Below are positions 37,064-50,212 of a DNA stretch of 64,000 bases, one piece after another. Source of the stretch: Verpa conica (lineage: Eukaryota; Ascomycota; Pezizomycetes; Pezizales; Morchellaceae); the NCBI GenBank assembly GCA_033030425.1, contig JAUFSD010000024.1, positions 310,001 to 374,000 of the forward strand. The letters run 5' to 3'. Made by a program: the position numbers and the translations under genes. How positions within the stretch are numbered: the first letter of the stretch is position 1; the number at the start of each line of letters is the position of its first letter. The notes under the pieces were generated by a model. The model worked only from the letters and a program-made list of their open reading frames with translations. It did not search any database and had not been told where the DNA came from.

Positions 37064-40000
37064 ATAGGTTGATCGAGATAACACAGTAGTTTATTTCAAC
37101 TGGTACCTTGTATACCCCTTAATCTCATGTAGCCACCCTTATTTTCATAGACAGTACTGATTCCAAGCTTCTTCGCTCATGCTCATAAGACCTAAATAAT
37201 TATATATACATAAATTAATGGATACTCTCCTAGCCTAGGTCTAGATACCCCATGGAATTTCCTATTTCAATTAGGTTAGAGTCAAACCATTCTCATAATC
37301 TGGCTTCGAGACTAATTTACAACCCGAGTTACAACTGTAAAACTGAGGCTCTAAATTACCCTAAACAAGGCTAAGGCAAACCACTTGATGAGGGATAAGA
37401 GTAGCGCTATATGCGCACTAAAAACATAAAATAGAAATCTACTTTCAATGGCCTTATCTATACTTCCCCGTCCCTCTGGCCTACATCACCTAAGGTGGAT
37501 TTGTGGAACACGGCGTATACAACTTAGATAAAACCATAAATCCCCAGAGGAGTAATATGCCAGTAGCCGTAGCGGTTTTGGGGGCTAAATCTCAAAGTAT
37601 CTTCGTATGGAGGATGATAGCTAGCCCATTTGTACGTAAAGCGCACCTATGATAATATAATATAATTCCCATTGAGACCCCGGAGAATGCCAAAGCTAAT
37701 TGAAGAAGCTTACGAAGATTTAAATCCGGTACTTGTTTCCCCGCCCTTGTAGGAGATCGCCACCAACTCTAATATATACGCCTACTGGGTAGGGAGATCT
37801 CCAGTGCTCTGAAATTCCTAGATATATTGGCTCACCAGATGACTTATGTCAATCTGAGAACACTAGATCCGCAACTTTCACCATACATCCTCTTCTCATC
37901 CATAACACAAAAGTAAAAAAAAAATATGTTAAGTAGAGTTGATGGATGGCTGGTCTTTTTTTTCCTGAGGCTTTTTCGTGCTTAACCCTAGGTTAAACTT
38001 TAAACCACTCCTATAGCCTTGAAGGTACCTTAGAAAAGCCAACTTCTTAGTAAATTCGTTTCCTAAACCTGGAACCTAGTCCTAAAATTTAATTTCCAAG
38101 TAGCTATATAATTTATGGCCAGAAAATTGGTTGATGTCGGGAGATATTCCAATTGGGGTCTAAACCGGGCAGAACCCCAGGAATCAGCAAGCCTTAGACA
38201 AAGAGATACAATATCCAACTACTATTAGTCATATCTATGGGAGTACCCTATTATAATAGATAAATTGAAAGATGCTAGATCGAACCTGCAGAGTGTGTTG
38301 GCCATGAGCCCAATCTTATCGGCCGGGTAAACACAATCACAGGGCAATCCTAAGAGCCCATAACTTCCCATTATTCACTCTGGTCGATCACCCGTATAAA
38401 GGGTTGGTCATCCACTTAATTTCTTGGCGGGCTACCAAACTCTTGGGTGCCTCCGAGCTTCACATCACATATCCACCACTAGCTCTATAGAGAAAGCCTC
38501 ATATGCTAGACTCATAGGCACGGCAATAATATATCAGCCTAATAAACTCGGCCACCCAGATTAGGAGTTCCGAGGAAGACAGTTTCCAATCCCATTGGAA
38601 ATAGTGAAGGATTGGCCCTTATTGAGTCAGAATATCCTGCAAATATCTTTAATTGCGGTCTGGACCCTGAAAACGACGACTTGATGACCCCGTAAATAAA
38701 TCTAGCAAGCTGAGCTGACGATTAACGGAAACAAAGATTAAGTCAACAAAATAGGTAACAGGAATAGAGAGAATCGACTCAAGGACTATTTACAAATCTT
38801 TCTCTAGATCACCCTTACTAAGACCAAGGACCGGCGGGGTTATTTGTGTAAATAGACGTACAAAGCATAGCGCGAACCGCGGGGTAACAATGCTGTGGAC
38901 CATCCAATAAGCCTATCTGATAGGGGACAGCTAGCGTGAAAATTTAGAGGTTTGAGAAACCATCCTATTGGGATATTTTCCAAGAGTTCCTGGGGCGAAT
39001 AGGTGCTTGGTGTGGTTGGTATGAATTATGAAGCAGGAGGCTCGCTCTCTGTTCTTTTGCCTAGAACTCCCATTCTAAGATCTGATCCTGTGTGTATAGA
39101 GCATTCAATATATAGACTTACGTACAATTATTACTTCAAGAGCATCATATTCACCTCTGTGCGCATACTGTTATGCACGCAACAATACGCTCTACTCATC
39201 CCGCCCCCCCCCCACTTTCAGCTGCTAGGGACTCTTTCCTCATCCACTTTGCTGCATATCTGCAAGATACGCGAAAATAGTCCCAAATACTTTTATTGGG
39301 TCCCATGCGCTGTGAAAAGCAACCCCATTCAGGCCCACCGAAAAATACCCAATAGTACCACTTGTGCGCTCAGTACGCTCCTGGGTTAAAACGCCAAGTC
39401 TTGGGTAACACGCACTACATATCCAACCTCCTTGCATTCTTGCTATATATTTACTCCTTATGGGCGCGTTGATAACATACTCAGCTTACAGCCGCGATAA
39501 AGAGCAAGCCCTAACTCGGGGGATAGGCCCCGTGCATAAGGCTCGATAGCGCCCTAATGTTAGCGTAGCAGAATAAGTAATCTACCGGAAGCTCGCTGAG
39601 AAAGCCTTGATAGAATCTCAAAGAAGTGGATGCAAGAGTGAGTTGATATTCCCAGAAAAGCATGTGGTGTTAAAGCTCGATAGAAAGTCCGGACCGTCAA
39701 CCAGTGGGTTCTTGATTATGCATTAACGGTTGGAACCGGGGAAGTGGTTATCATACCTCATGGCTGTGCCAACTATGCAGCGGTGCGGCATGCCGAAGGC
39801 TCTTTGTAGATGCTTTATTATTTTACCCGCAGAAGAACCGGTTGGCCTTGTAAAAGTAAGGTAGGACACTAGGGGGGGAAACTGCTAATCTATGTGTTAC
39901 CACAACATGGCTCCTGTCAGTTATTCATTCTCGAGTGGAGCAGAGGCGTTACCCATCTTGGGGGCTGTCCGTGGCCGAGAAGGATCCATGCATGTAAATT

Positions 40001-43000
40001 TGCAGGTATGCAGAAACTGTGCAGGTTTTAGATGCTTGGGACAGATAAGGAGGATAGTTTTAAGCTATGAAGGCGGAAAATATCGGACATTGAAATAATT
40101 AATACGTAAGTTATAGAACAATCACCAGCTGTATCGCTACTCGAGAAATCAGTTTACACAAATCGGAGGTTTTTGTAGACTGCAGCTGATAACAGGACAG
40201 CATGTTAATTGCTGAGGTTGTGATACTAGCCAAAATACCGGTATCACTTACAGGCCTTTCGTGTAACAGTTAAATTAACAGCCGAAAGATAGAAATCACG
40301 TGACGACCACCTGTATCGATTAGCACTTCCTTTTGTATCTCATCTCGCGTCCCCAAAAAAGCCACCCCCCTCAAAAAAGGCGTGGGTGATTTACAAGCGA
40401 GGTTGAATGGCTAACCATGTTTCTGTAGTAAAAGTAGATCATCGACCTTAGAGTACACAATCTATCCCTAAATAATGTGAGTACATATCAGACCCAGAAT
40501 AAAAGAACCCTTTAGCAAACCAATAAACAACGACAACCATCGTGGCATGACCATAGTGTAGAGACAACCGTCTTTTCCGCGCCCCCCTACCTCGCTTTGT
40601 GGCTTACCACCCGGGTACATGCATAGACGAGGCTCTTGGGGATTGAGTTACACGCTATATATAAATTGTGTGCAGCGTACTTCATTTCTGAAATCTCTAA
40701 TCTTTGGCCCCCATCAGCGGTGTCGAAAATGATGTGAATTCATCTGAATGAGGCCCCCCTATGGCGCGTAAGTGTTCCTATATAAGCCAAGAAAGGACCC
40801 CAGTCTCGTCTAGGAAAAGAACGACTAAAGGAAGAAAGGAAGGATTTACTTGAGCTATCACGATACCAAAGCATTTCGGATCATACTCACATTGATACTG
40901 CATATACATAGAAATAGAGTGTGATATTTCTTGAGGTTGTGGTCCTCTCCAATCAGTTCCCCATATCCAGGCTTCTGCATGTGCATCTTAGCAGACGCAC
41001 AGCAGTAGCAGCAGCAGCACACAGACACACCAAACTATGCAATGCACACTCCATATCGTAGGCGCAATATATGCACTCGTCACGTCGTACATGGGGGGGG
41101 GTACAGATCTACGAGGAGTAAAGTCGAGCGCTCAACCACATGTGCATCCCCCCCTCTCCTAAGCTAATAATGTCGGAGGTGCGCCACTCCGGCGGTTCTC
41201 ACTGCTCCGCTCAACTCCGATGACGCAGTCCAGACCAGTTCGAACTATTGTTCTCTAAAATCTAGCTTTATCGGTCATGTCTTGCATCAGGCATGTCGAA
41301 CTGCGGTCTTAATAGGTTCCAAACATGCAGGAGCTATGTATACGCGATATTAAAACACGAAAGGAACTACTAAAGTTCGGTACTTACCACAACGTCAACA
41401 ACAAAACAGACAACACCGAGATATATTCACTTGAAGATACGAGATGAGCTTGTTGTTCAAAAGTGCTCATTACTGTACGGCAATTAATAGAACTATCTAT
41501 ACGCCCTGGTTCTACTCGTTGCACTGATGCATCGGACTTTAGGTAAAGACCAATGATCATTCATCCGATCTCGAAAAAACTCATAGCACCTATAATCGAT
41601 ACTATTCTACAAATCGAGAATATGCTCAACTCGAACGATATCCTAGGAGAGCTTTCCTTCATACAAATTAGCGCGGTATCTATCGGAAGCTTCCCAACAG
41701 TTCCCGTGGGACTAGTGATGGTCTGAGTCGATGTAATATATGTCGTCGATAGCCCTCACCTGCAGCACGCAGGAAATTCTGATCTGCAATGAAGGCCTTG
41801 TCGACATTGTTGAGTTCTGTGCGATCTGAAGTTTGATGCCCTATCGTGCATTTCTTGCAGGTGGCTTACTTCTGATATTTGACTGGAGGCCCAAGAATTT
41901 TATTTTTATTTATTTAAAAGAAAAATTCTTTTCTTTTTTTTCGTTCCCTCTCCTCTTGAAACATCTACTTATTCCCCCCCCCCTGCATATGATTCTTTGG
42001 TGGGGCATCTCGTGGCTGATGGTGGTGAGTCCTACCGTTGATTACGCATTACGATGTGGGCGATCGGGGGCGGTGCCCCGACGACGGAAAAGGAATTTTT
42101 TGTTATCGGAAAGAGGTGAGGGAGAGAGGTAGATTCTGGTGATATATTCCGATTGCTATGCGCTTTGGGGGAAACTCTCGACGATCCAGTATCTATCAAG
42201 GTTAACTCCCGGTATCGTTGCCGGACGGCTCTTGATGAGAGGCGATAAAGCCGAGTCATAGAGTGTCACTCGTAATTCACGATCTTGATCTATGCCGTGA
42301 CTTCAGATGAACCACCACTGCTTGTTTCACTCACCCCCACGTGAGAACACTCCGGCTCTTCCAGCCTAGATTTTGAACTTGTTTTTTTTTTCTTTTCTTT
42401 TAAGCTAGAAATATAACTGCTCTTGTACTTTGGAAGTTTGGCATAAATTACGCAGCATAGAATACCCATGCTATACCTTGGCGAGATAAAATACAGCGGT
42501 GTTTCGGGTCGGCCCCTCAATAAACTACATTTAGCTATAGTCACTAGCAGAGATCCCGACACTGCATAGCTAGCTGATGACGCGATGTATTTTTTGGGCC
42601 CTGACGTTCCGAGGCCGCCCCCGTTGCTTCCTATTCTGCGCTATGATCGCCTCAAGGATCATGTATCTAGTTAATTATATTATCACTGATCATGGGAGGT
42701 ATCAAACAATTCTGCAACTGCGACATATAGTATGTCAGTAAGATTTAGAGAAAAAAACACGTTTGAAATTCTTATACATAGCAGGGATTGTTTTCCGGTT
42801 TTTTATCTTAAACATGAGCATTTTAACTAAAGTTTATCCCGAAGATAGTGATTGCGAGGCCTAGCCCTTTGTCAAGAAGAATATTCATAGGATTATACAC
42901 AGACAACCCGCAATATGCCGTCTGCCCGAGTATGAAAAGCAAGCAGCCCGTGATATTTGCTGTGCCTAGGAGAGTCCCGTACGCTCTGCCGTACGAATGT

Positions 43001-45180
43001 CACAGGCGGAAAGGCTAGGACAATAACGGTTAGCGAGTGTTTTAGCATGGCGGGGTAATATTGAGTGATGGACTATGAGTCCCCAAGTTCTAACCTCTAG
43101 TTGCTGGAGCACTGCCGATTCGAAGACCGCTTCCGTGGGTCATTTTTTTCTATCTGCGTCAGAATAATGTTTATTCTCCCCCACTCTAAATGTCCCTGTA
43201 ATTGAAACGCCGTACTCTAGAGTGAGGAGATAGTAGCCTTGTGATCAGTCGTTTGTTTCGTTTCACATTCTCTAATTTGTTTATCGCGGCACAATCGTTA
43301 CCCGCGTGAGCCACATGGGAAATTTGGGTTCTACACGTTCTGAGATATTCTCGACCTGATAGCGGCGTTCACCCCCCGGCGAGGATCTGGGGAACTCGCA
43401 AAGTTCCCGGCCTATATCAATCCCTGTCAAGAATTTAAGTGCGTGTCGTGGTGGTTATTGATAGATGGTGTGTACGAGTCATAATACGACACAGGCGAGC
43501 AGTATTGCGAGGACAGTCTGTTGGGACGGTGGTGCACCTTTCATTTGCTTTTTTTTCTCTCGCACTATTTTCTTTTTTCTTGTGGTCTGCTTGCCTGTCA
43601 GATCCGTGCAGCATGCAAAGTCGTGCAGGGAAGGAAGGAGAGGATGACAGACGAAAACGACGAGCTGCCGTTACACCCGCTGGGTTTGACCAACTTGCGC
43701 GTAAATAAACTGCGAGCTTAAGCCGCTACCTTTTTTTTTTTTTTTTTTTTTTTGTTTCAGTGATTACTTGGAAGGGTTTATTCTGTGGGCTTTTCTCACG
43801 TACCCAAGAAACAAAAACTCCGGTGTTTCTGGGTGTTTGAGGTTTATTGGAATTGTTGGATTCTTTGCCGAGACACCCTGAGAGGCGTAGTTACAAGTAA
43901 GCCGGTCCCCCGAAAGTTTCGCCTTCGCCCTCGTCTTTGCCTTCGTACCCTGAATCCTTCCTACAACCTGAATAACTTTTGTCATATATCATGACGCCTG
44001 CGGTTCTGGAATGATGATCTTGGTCTTGGATTTATTTCCTTTGGTAGGGGCCACATGTGGAGTAAGCTGTTTCCGGTAAGGATGTGTCATGGAAGGCTTC
44101 CGGATGACCAGAGCTTTGCCCAACCGATACTGGCACGATGTCATGTGAAAGTTGGCGATAGACGAAGTCAACTCTCGACGGACAAAGGAAATTGAGCCTG
44201 GGGGTCAACAATGAAAACAAAGATTGAGGCGATTATTGGGGACAGGATTGCGAGATGTTATCTCGACTATTGAGTGATTGATAGTTTCCCTCGCCACTTT
44301 TAGCCTACGGGTTGTCTTTGTCGTCAACCGTCAGCTGCCATGTCCATCATCACGGTAGACCCTTCTTCCCCTGTGCCCCGCAGGCGGGCAGGTGCTGGGA
44401 AAGGGAGAGCAGAGAGAAAGGGGAGAGGGAGGCGATGCTTCGTAATCTATCTACTTTCTATACCCGAGATATTTCACTCAAACTCGCTTCATCCGAGTGA
44501 ATTGACTTTTCCCGTTCAAGTGCTCAGTCATGTCCATGAGTTTCCCTCGTTTCGTTTGATTCGCTGCTGCTCCTGGGGCTTTCCCATCAAGATCCTGATA
44601 TCTGTATTTCATCTGGCTGTTCTTTTTATGGCCTGTCAGCGAGACCTTGGCCTGTGCCTTTTTCAGCTTTCAATTTCCAGATTTTATATACGCGGGCCCG
44701 CCCACCCCTCCAGTTTCGTTTCACACTTGATCCCTTCCTCCTTCGCACACCCACCAAGAAACGGCCATCGTCCGTGCTTCCTTTCCCCAGCGTCCTGCTT
44801 GCCCTTGGGATTTTTTATTTCCTTTTTCCCCTCGATTTTTTTTTTTAATCCATTCAGCCCCTCTCTCCTCACCACACCCCCTCCTTCGTCTGCTTCCCAT
44901 CACACCCTTTTGTTCTTGTTCCGGCCTGCGCAGCGGCCAGTTCCCTGGGAGAGTACCAGCGATCATTTTGCCCGGGGGCATCAGCGAGGGGCAGCAACGG
45001 GGGGGAGAAGAGCTCAAGCCGCAAGCATTGCAGCCAAGCACGTTGAGGATACAGTTCAGGCTTGTTTCTTCCGGCACCGGCCCCTGGCACTCTTGAATCC
45101 GCGCACGCCGCCCTATCGTGACGACGCCCTAGCGCCCGTAACCTGCAGTCAACCAGGATCCGCATCATTACCAAGGCTAG
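37064..45180. other. Long gene-poor intergenic region
   Basis: About 8 kb have no gene I can support. The left part (37.1-43.4 kb) has only short motif-free open frames. The right part (43.4-45.2 kb) becomes pyrimidine-rich with T runs (for example 43731-43753) and long low-complexity open frames. It is best read as upstream regulatory sequence and 5' leader of the Rsc7 gene. Decayed transposons or non-coding transcripts are possible but not shown. Confidence 0.45.
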
Positions 45181-45471
45181 GTAAGTTCGTTCCTATTATC
45201 AGCACGCGCACACGAGCGAGCGAGCACTCCTCTCTCCGGAGTCGATATCCATCACTGACACACCACATCATATCACAAACAGACAAAAGGCGTGCATACA
45301 CACACGCATCTTTAGCGATCCATCCATCCACCCATCCACCCACCCCTCCAACTGGCCTTTTCTTTTTTTTTTAATACAGACACCCCATTCTATCACCCCT
45401 CAATCCATCAATCATCCATCCATCTATCAATCACCCCTCTCTCCCTTAATCGTCCCTTTCTCTCATTTCAG
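45181..45471 (+). other. Predicted 5' UTR intron of the Rsc7 gene
   Basis: A strong donor (TAG|GTAAGTTC at 45181) and a pyrimidine-rich acceptor (CTCTCATTTCAG ending 45471) define a 291-nt intron upstream of the Rsc7 start. It contains CATC tandem repeats, and a second CATC cluster lies at 45706-45742. This is a prediction from splice signals only. Confidence 0.4.
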
Positions 45472-46238
45472 GTTTATTTGCCTTCTAAGCTCGTGTTTCT
45501 TCGTTTTTCAAAGTTCCGGCCTCCGCTCTCTGCTATTGGCTGCCGTGCATATCCGTCTCGGCCTTGACCAATCATAATCCCGGTCATTCACACCACCCCT
45601 AAAAAAGAAAATAACATAATCACAGAAAAAGAAAATAAAGGCGACTAAGGCAATCCCAGCAAATCAGGCCTGCGATCCTCCCTAAAAGTTGCTGCAGCCC
45701 CTTCATCATCCATCCATCCATCCATCAATCAACCCATCCATCCACGGTGTCCACACCCTTTCCCTTTGGACTTTGAGCCAGAGCAGTGAGCCAGTTCCAT
45801 CCCTACTCCTTGGAGAAGAGAGTACACAGGGCCTCCACACCCTCTCTGCCCACCCCCTCCCCCCCCCAAATACCCACACACGTTCCGCGAAACCCCAGCA
45901 GCCCACTTCGCGTCAACAACCCACCCGGCGAGCCAGTCAGTGCACCTCCCGCACTCACTCCCCAAAAAATAACTTGACAGCAGCCGTTGCTGGTGGTTGT
46001 TGCCTCTGCTTCTGCTTCTGCTGCTCGCCTATCCAACCCCCCCCCTCCCCTCCCCCACCATCGCCGCCGTTGTTATTGCTGCACTGGTGGTTGCTGTGTT
46101 TGCCAAAAGTGTTCGTCTATCGGTTGTTGTGTTGAATCTGGTCGCTCGCGGCCCATTAACGTTCGCGTCAAACTTTACTCCAATCCGAGCCTAACCCGCT
46201 CGCGCTTGTTAGAGACCACTCCCTGAGCCGCGTACTGC

Positions 46239-48347
46239 ATGACCTCACCAACGGCTTTCAGAAACATGTATACGCCCCCTATGAATAGCGGGGGCCTCGA
46301 TGGCTCTGGCACCATCGACCCAGCTACCTTGAACCCCGCCAGCGCGTATAACATCACGACACCATTCTCACCGCCGACAACGGCTACAGAGTTTGAGAAT
46401 GATACAAAACCCGGTGCTGGTGCACTTGCAATAACTAGTCCGCGTGGAATCAAAAGAAGTCGATCGCCCGAAAGTTACAGAGATGGGGCTATCGCCGGCG
46501 ATGATCTCGGCGCAGGTACGTTTTTCATGGATCTTTCATCTGAGCGATCAGATTTCGCGCGTCTCCTCTCACACGCGCCCACGCGCAACAGCTCAACTGA
46601 CAAATTCCCCTCCTCTACGATAGGTACTGCCGAGGAGCCAGTCCGTAGGAAGCGCGGGCGACCACCAAAGAACAAAGGTCCTGGTGTGCCGCAAAGTCCA
46701 CAACTTGCAAGCACCCCTCAGCAACAGCACCAGCAGTTGCCCGCACAGACTGTGAGTACACCACAGCTCCAGCAAATCCAAACCCCTACTCAGCAGCCGG
46801 GTACCTTGCCTACCCCGCCAAAGCCAACACCTGCCAAGCCTATGGTTAAGGCGCTGCCTACTGTGCGCGACCACACAACCGATCAACTTACACCAGAAGG
46901 TGATGAATACATACCACGCGAATTCGACGAGGAGGGTGACAAGAAGGTGATGCCGACTGGCCATCTGTGTAATGGAAGGGAATATAAGTGTCGAACCTTC
47001 CATGTTCCAAATCGAGGTGAAAAGCTGTTTATGTTGGCAACTGAATGCGCTCGAGTACTAGGATACCGAGACTCGTATCTCTTGTTTAACAAGAATAGAT
47101 CACTTTTTAAGATAATCGCCACCCAAGCGGAGAAAGATGATCTCATCCAACAAGAACTCCTCCCGTACTCCTATCGCTCACGGCAGATTGCTATCGTGAC
47201 TGCCAGGAGTATGTTTAGGCAGTTTGGGAGTAGAGTGATTGTGAATGGGCGACGCGTAAGGGATGACTATTGGGAATCTAAGGCTAGGAAGCAAGGGTTT
47301 ACAGAAGAAGACCCAGCTGGTGAAAAAAGACCAGGTGCAGCGAAGCAAAGGGCCGCTCAGGCCAGTGAGCAAGCAGCCCAGCAACAGCAACAGCAAGCAG
47401 CTCAACAGCAGCAGCAGCACAGCCAAGGCCAGGAACCACTCTATACCCATGATCCGGGCCAGCTTGATCAACAACCAGTGCCACAAATGGTTCAGCCCGG
47501 GTTAGGTGGTCCTGCACCAACGGCTACTCCACTTCCTATGATTCACCTTGCTCCAACGGAGGAGAAATTGAGGGAGTTGTATTCGGTTCCTCGTCCTAGG
47601 CAAGAGATCAGTGGCCCACCTTATCAGGATCGGATGACAAGCACGTCGCAGTCGCAGGTTATGGAGCATGTGCACAATACTGCGGATTTCAACAAGCAGC
47701 TCGGGCAAACAAGCAAAATAAGGAGGGGGATGTATGCGGAAAACTTCTTCAAGCCAAAGTCTCCTCCACAGCCACAGCAGCATAACCAATCGGTTTTGAA
47801 TCCCCAGCAGCCACAACAGCAGCAACAGCAACAACAGCAACAGCAACAGCAACAGCAGCAGCCTGCAAATCCGCAATTACCGCACCCGTCCCAACATGCG
47901 CCTATCCCGCAACATCCGCAGCTCCATGCTCCTCCCCCGCACATGATGAGCCCACAGCAGTTGTCTACCTTGCATCACCAGCAACAACAACAGCAGCAAC
48001 AACAGCATCAGCAAATGGTATCCCAATCTCCGGTAAGGTCAAACCAGGGTATCAAGCCGGAGCAGCTGCACACTCACGGTGGTGGGCCTTACATGCCATC
48101 AACCCAATATTTCCACCCCCAGGCACCACACACACCACAGCCATCACATCCCCACCAACACCCGGGCCCACATCACCCGCAGTCGCACCCGCAGTCAATG
48201 CCATCCATGCATACTCAACACGGACAACCGCAGCCGCCAATGTATTCTAGCCCGACGCCTCAACACTACTTGGGTCAACCCCCACCGCCGCAGAACTACA
48301 GACCTCAGCCACCAGCACAGGGTGGGTGGTGGAGCACTACAGGATGA
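46239..48347 (+). CDS. Rsc7/Swp82-family subunit of SWI/SNF-type chromatin remodeller
   Basis: The conserved core (about residues 236-350) reads TGHLCNGREYKCRTFHVPNR, then KLFMLATECARVLGYRDSYL and IVTARSMFRQFGSRVIVNGR with RVRDDYWE. This is the signature of the Rsc7/Npl6 and Swp82 family of RSC and SWI/SNF remodellers in the nucleus. An AT-hook (RKRGRPPKNKG) precedes the core near residues 135-145. The C-terminal half is Gln/Pro/His-rich, with a tract of 17 or so consecutive Gln (47815-47862) and a second near 47980-48010, typical of prion-like remodeller subunits. The open frame is 702 codons. However, 46516-46623 has clean splice signals (CAG|GTACGT and ACGATAG), is 108 nt and stop-free, so it is probably an in-frame intron; the spliced product would be 666 aa. 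The start at 46239 follows a long CT-rich leader. Confidence 0.85.
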   Translation: MTSPTAFRNMYTPPMNSGGLDGSGTIDPATLNPASAYNITTPFSPPTTATEFENDTKPGAGALAITSPRGIKRSRSPESYRDGAIAGDDLGAGTFFMDLSSERSDFARLLSHAPTRNSSTDKFPSSTIGTAEEPVRRKRGRPPKNKGPGVPQSPQLASTPQQQHQQLPAQTVSTPQLQQIQTPTQQPGTLPTPPKPTPAKPMVKALPTVRDHTTDQLTPEGDEYIPREFDEEGDKKVMPTGHLCNGREYKCRTFHVPNRGEKLFMLATECARVLGYRDSYLLFNKNRSLFKIIATQAEKDDLIQQELLPYSYRSRQIAIVTARSMFRQFGSRVIVNGRRVRDDYWESKARKQGFTEEDPAGEKRPGAAKQRAAQASEQAAQQQQQQAAQQQQQHSQGQEPLYTHDPGQLDQQPVPQMVQPGLGGPAPTATPLPMIHLAPTEEKLRELYSVPRPRQEISGPPYQDRMTSTSQSQVMEHVHNTADFNKQLGQTSKIRRGMYAENFFKPKSPPQPQQHNQSVLNPQQPQQQQQQQQQQQQQQQQPANPQLPHPSQHAPIPQHPQLHAPPPHMMSPQQLSTLHHQQQQQQQQQHQQMVSQSPVRSNQGIKPEQLHTHGGGPYMPSTQYFHPQAPHTPQPSHPHQHPGPHHPQSHPQSMPSMHTQHGQPQPPMYSSPTPQHYLGQPPPPQNYRPQPPAQGGWWSTTG

Positions 48348-50212
48348 AAGATGAACTGGGGAAAACACTCTTTGTGTCTTGGTTTATAGCGAAAGAAATA
48401 GGTTTATCCAAGAGTCGCTTCAATGACATGGTGGAGAGGGTTTACCAAAAGCCGAGAGTACCAGTTCCATAGGCTTTGGTTTCTTATGTAGTCTTTTTTT
48501 TCCCTTTTCATTACCACAATCTTTACATTCTTGGTTAGCAGCGCTGTTAGCTCTTGAAGTGCACCGCAGATGTTAACAGGGTTTCTTTCACGTTTTTATG
48601 ATTCCTTTCCTTTATCTTGAACTATAACGACAGAGGACGAGGCTGGAGGGCAGTTGGGGATTTCTTTTTTTTTTGACATGACTCCCTTTTCATTTCTTTC
48701 CCGCAGTATTTTTCTTTGGCAGGATTATTGGCTATTGATGGAAAGAATGTACGGTTTCCTTTGTTTTTTTTCTGTGGGAACTGGTTTTTTCTTTTCTGTT
48801 TGTTCTCTCGAACATGTTCATTGGGTCTTCACTTTTCTATCTGGTACCTATTTTTCAATTTCATTGTTATTTTAATTGGGGACAGCCTATTGGTTTTCTA
48901 CATCTCTTATCTTTTTTTTTTTTACCCAGGTGGGTAAGCGCGGGACTTTTCCGTATCGAATATCAAATCATTTCTGTCTAATTCCTCATTTTCATGTTAT
49001 ATCCTAGGCCCTATCTTGTGCGGTAATGGACTGGTTCGATGTAGTTTTGGAGGAAAGGGGTCATGGAATACCGTCTCTTGATATCTTGTTTTCTTGTAAT
49101 TGATTTTTGGTTGTCTTTTTATTTCCAGTTATTTATGGGGCATTGCCAGGTCAGGACGGTTTGGGATTGGTTTGGTGATACCGGTATAGCTTTTCTACTT
49201 CTTTTCTTCTCCTATTTCTCTATGTAGTCTATTTCTAGTTGTGTTCTGCTTCAAATATCTATCTATATGATTTACCATACTATTTGAGTTCTTGATATGT
49301 TTGTGGGCTCTCTGATGGAGAGTTTTATCTACTACATATTCGATCAAGCCCATTAGTGCTGGTCATAAGGTTTTTTTCTCAAGGAGTGGACTTGATGTTT
49401 TATCATTTTACTTTCGCATTTGGTATTTAAATTTTCAGAGCATTGATTTTCTTTCTATGCTGTGTCGTTGCTCTAGCCATAAACTAGGCACTGTTTATTT
49501 ATTCGCATTTTGGAGGTGTGATTGGGTATCTATAGGCTATAGCTTCGGTAAATGATAAGTATTCTTAAATTTTGGGGATTTGTAGTGAAGAGGGTTGAGT
49601 GATCGGCTATGTCGCGGTTATGTGGGGTGCCTACTTAAGGTCTTGACAAACAGTTGAGACGGTGGCCAAGTTGTTTCATTGTCATAATACATCACTCGTC
49701 TTTACATACCACTACATGTAGGTAGTACACTTTTCATGGGGCTGGGTACGTGGCTATCTACTCGCTGAAAAATAAGGCCTGTCGCCTGGGTACGGGTTGC
49801 AACCAGGCTCCCATATAAGGGAGCGATGTACCCAGACGACAGACTTTACGTTTAAGCTAGTAGTATACAGTATACGCCCAAGGGTAAATGCCCGCAAGTG
49901 GGTAGTAATCTATTACACGCACAACCGTACCCAACTAATTCCCGGACCCTCAACACCATTGCAGAACATCTGCGGTTGATGTAGTGCAAGAAATAACCCC
50001 ATTTCTCGAGAAGGCTGTATTTGTGAAGGGCAATTCTGATTATTAGTCAGCACAGCCCGAGGCAGCCTCACTGGCTGTGGGTTGGAGGCTGAGCTGTCAA
50101 CAAGGCTCCGGGAGTTCAATATATTTGTGCTCAGTCTTATACACTCCCGGACTCTTTAGTTTATTCAATCCTTCTCACTATCTTAATCCCTAACTCTAGA
50201 TCTAAGTTTAGA
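48348..50212. other. Rsc7 3' flank and NLR3 upstream region
   Basis: Positions 48348 to about 49500 are T-rich with no recognisable protein. Positions 49600-50212 precede NLR3 and hold the palindrome CTACATGTAG (49712-49721) and the structured inverted repeat at 49779-49842. No other gene is seen. Confidence 0.5.
49779..49842. other. Nested inverted repeat able to fold as a three-way junction
   Basis: The outer arms CTGTCGCCTGGGTAC (49779-49793) and GTACCCAGACGACAG (49828-49842) pair at 14 of 15 positions. Between them lie the palindrome GGTTGCAACC (49795-49804) and the hairpin GCTCCC-ATATAA-GGGAGC (49807-49824). It lies about 370 bp upstream of the NLR3 start. It is not a tRNA. It could be a structured leader or ncRNA, a miniature transposon, or a regulatory cruciform. 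Confidence 0.6.

Noticed and set aside
44340..45374. 344-codon open frame upstream of Rsc7
   Set aside because: Low-complexity CT-rich sequence, no domain, overlaps a predicted 5' UTR intron; more likely leader than gene.
45689..46135. 148-codon open frame in the Rsc7 leader
   Set aside because: Derived from CATC and CT repeats; no recognisable protein.
47502..47944. Leu- and Cys-rich antisense frames in Rsc7
   Set aside because: They are the complement of the CAG/CAA Gln tracts.
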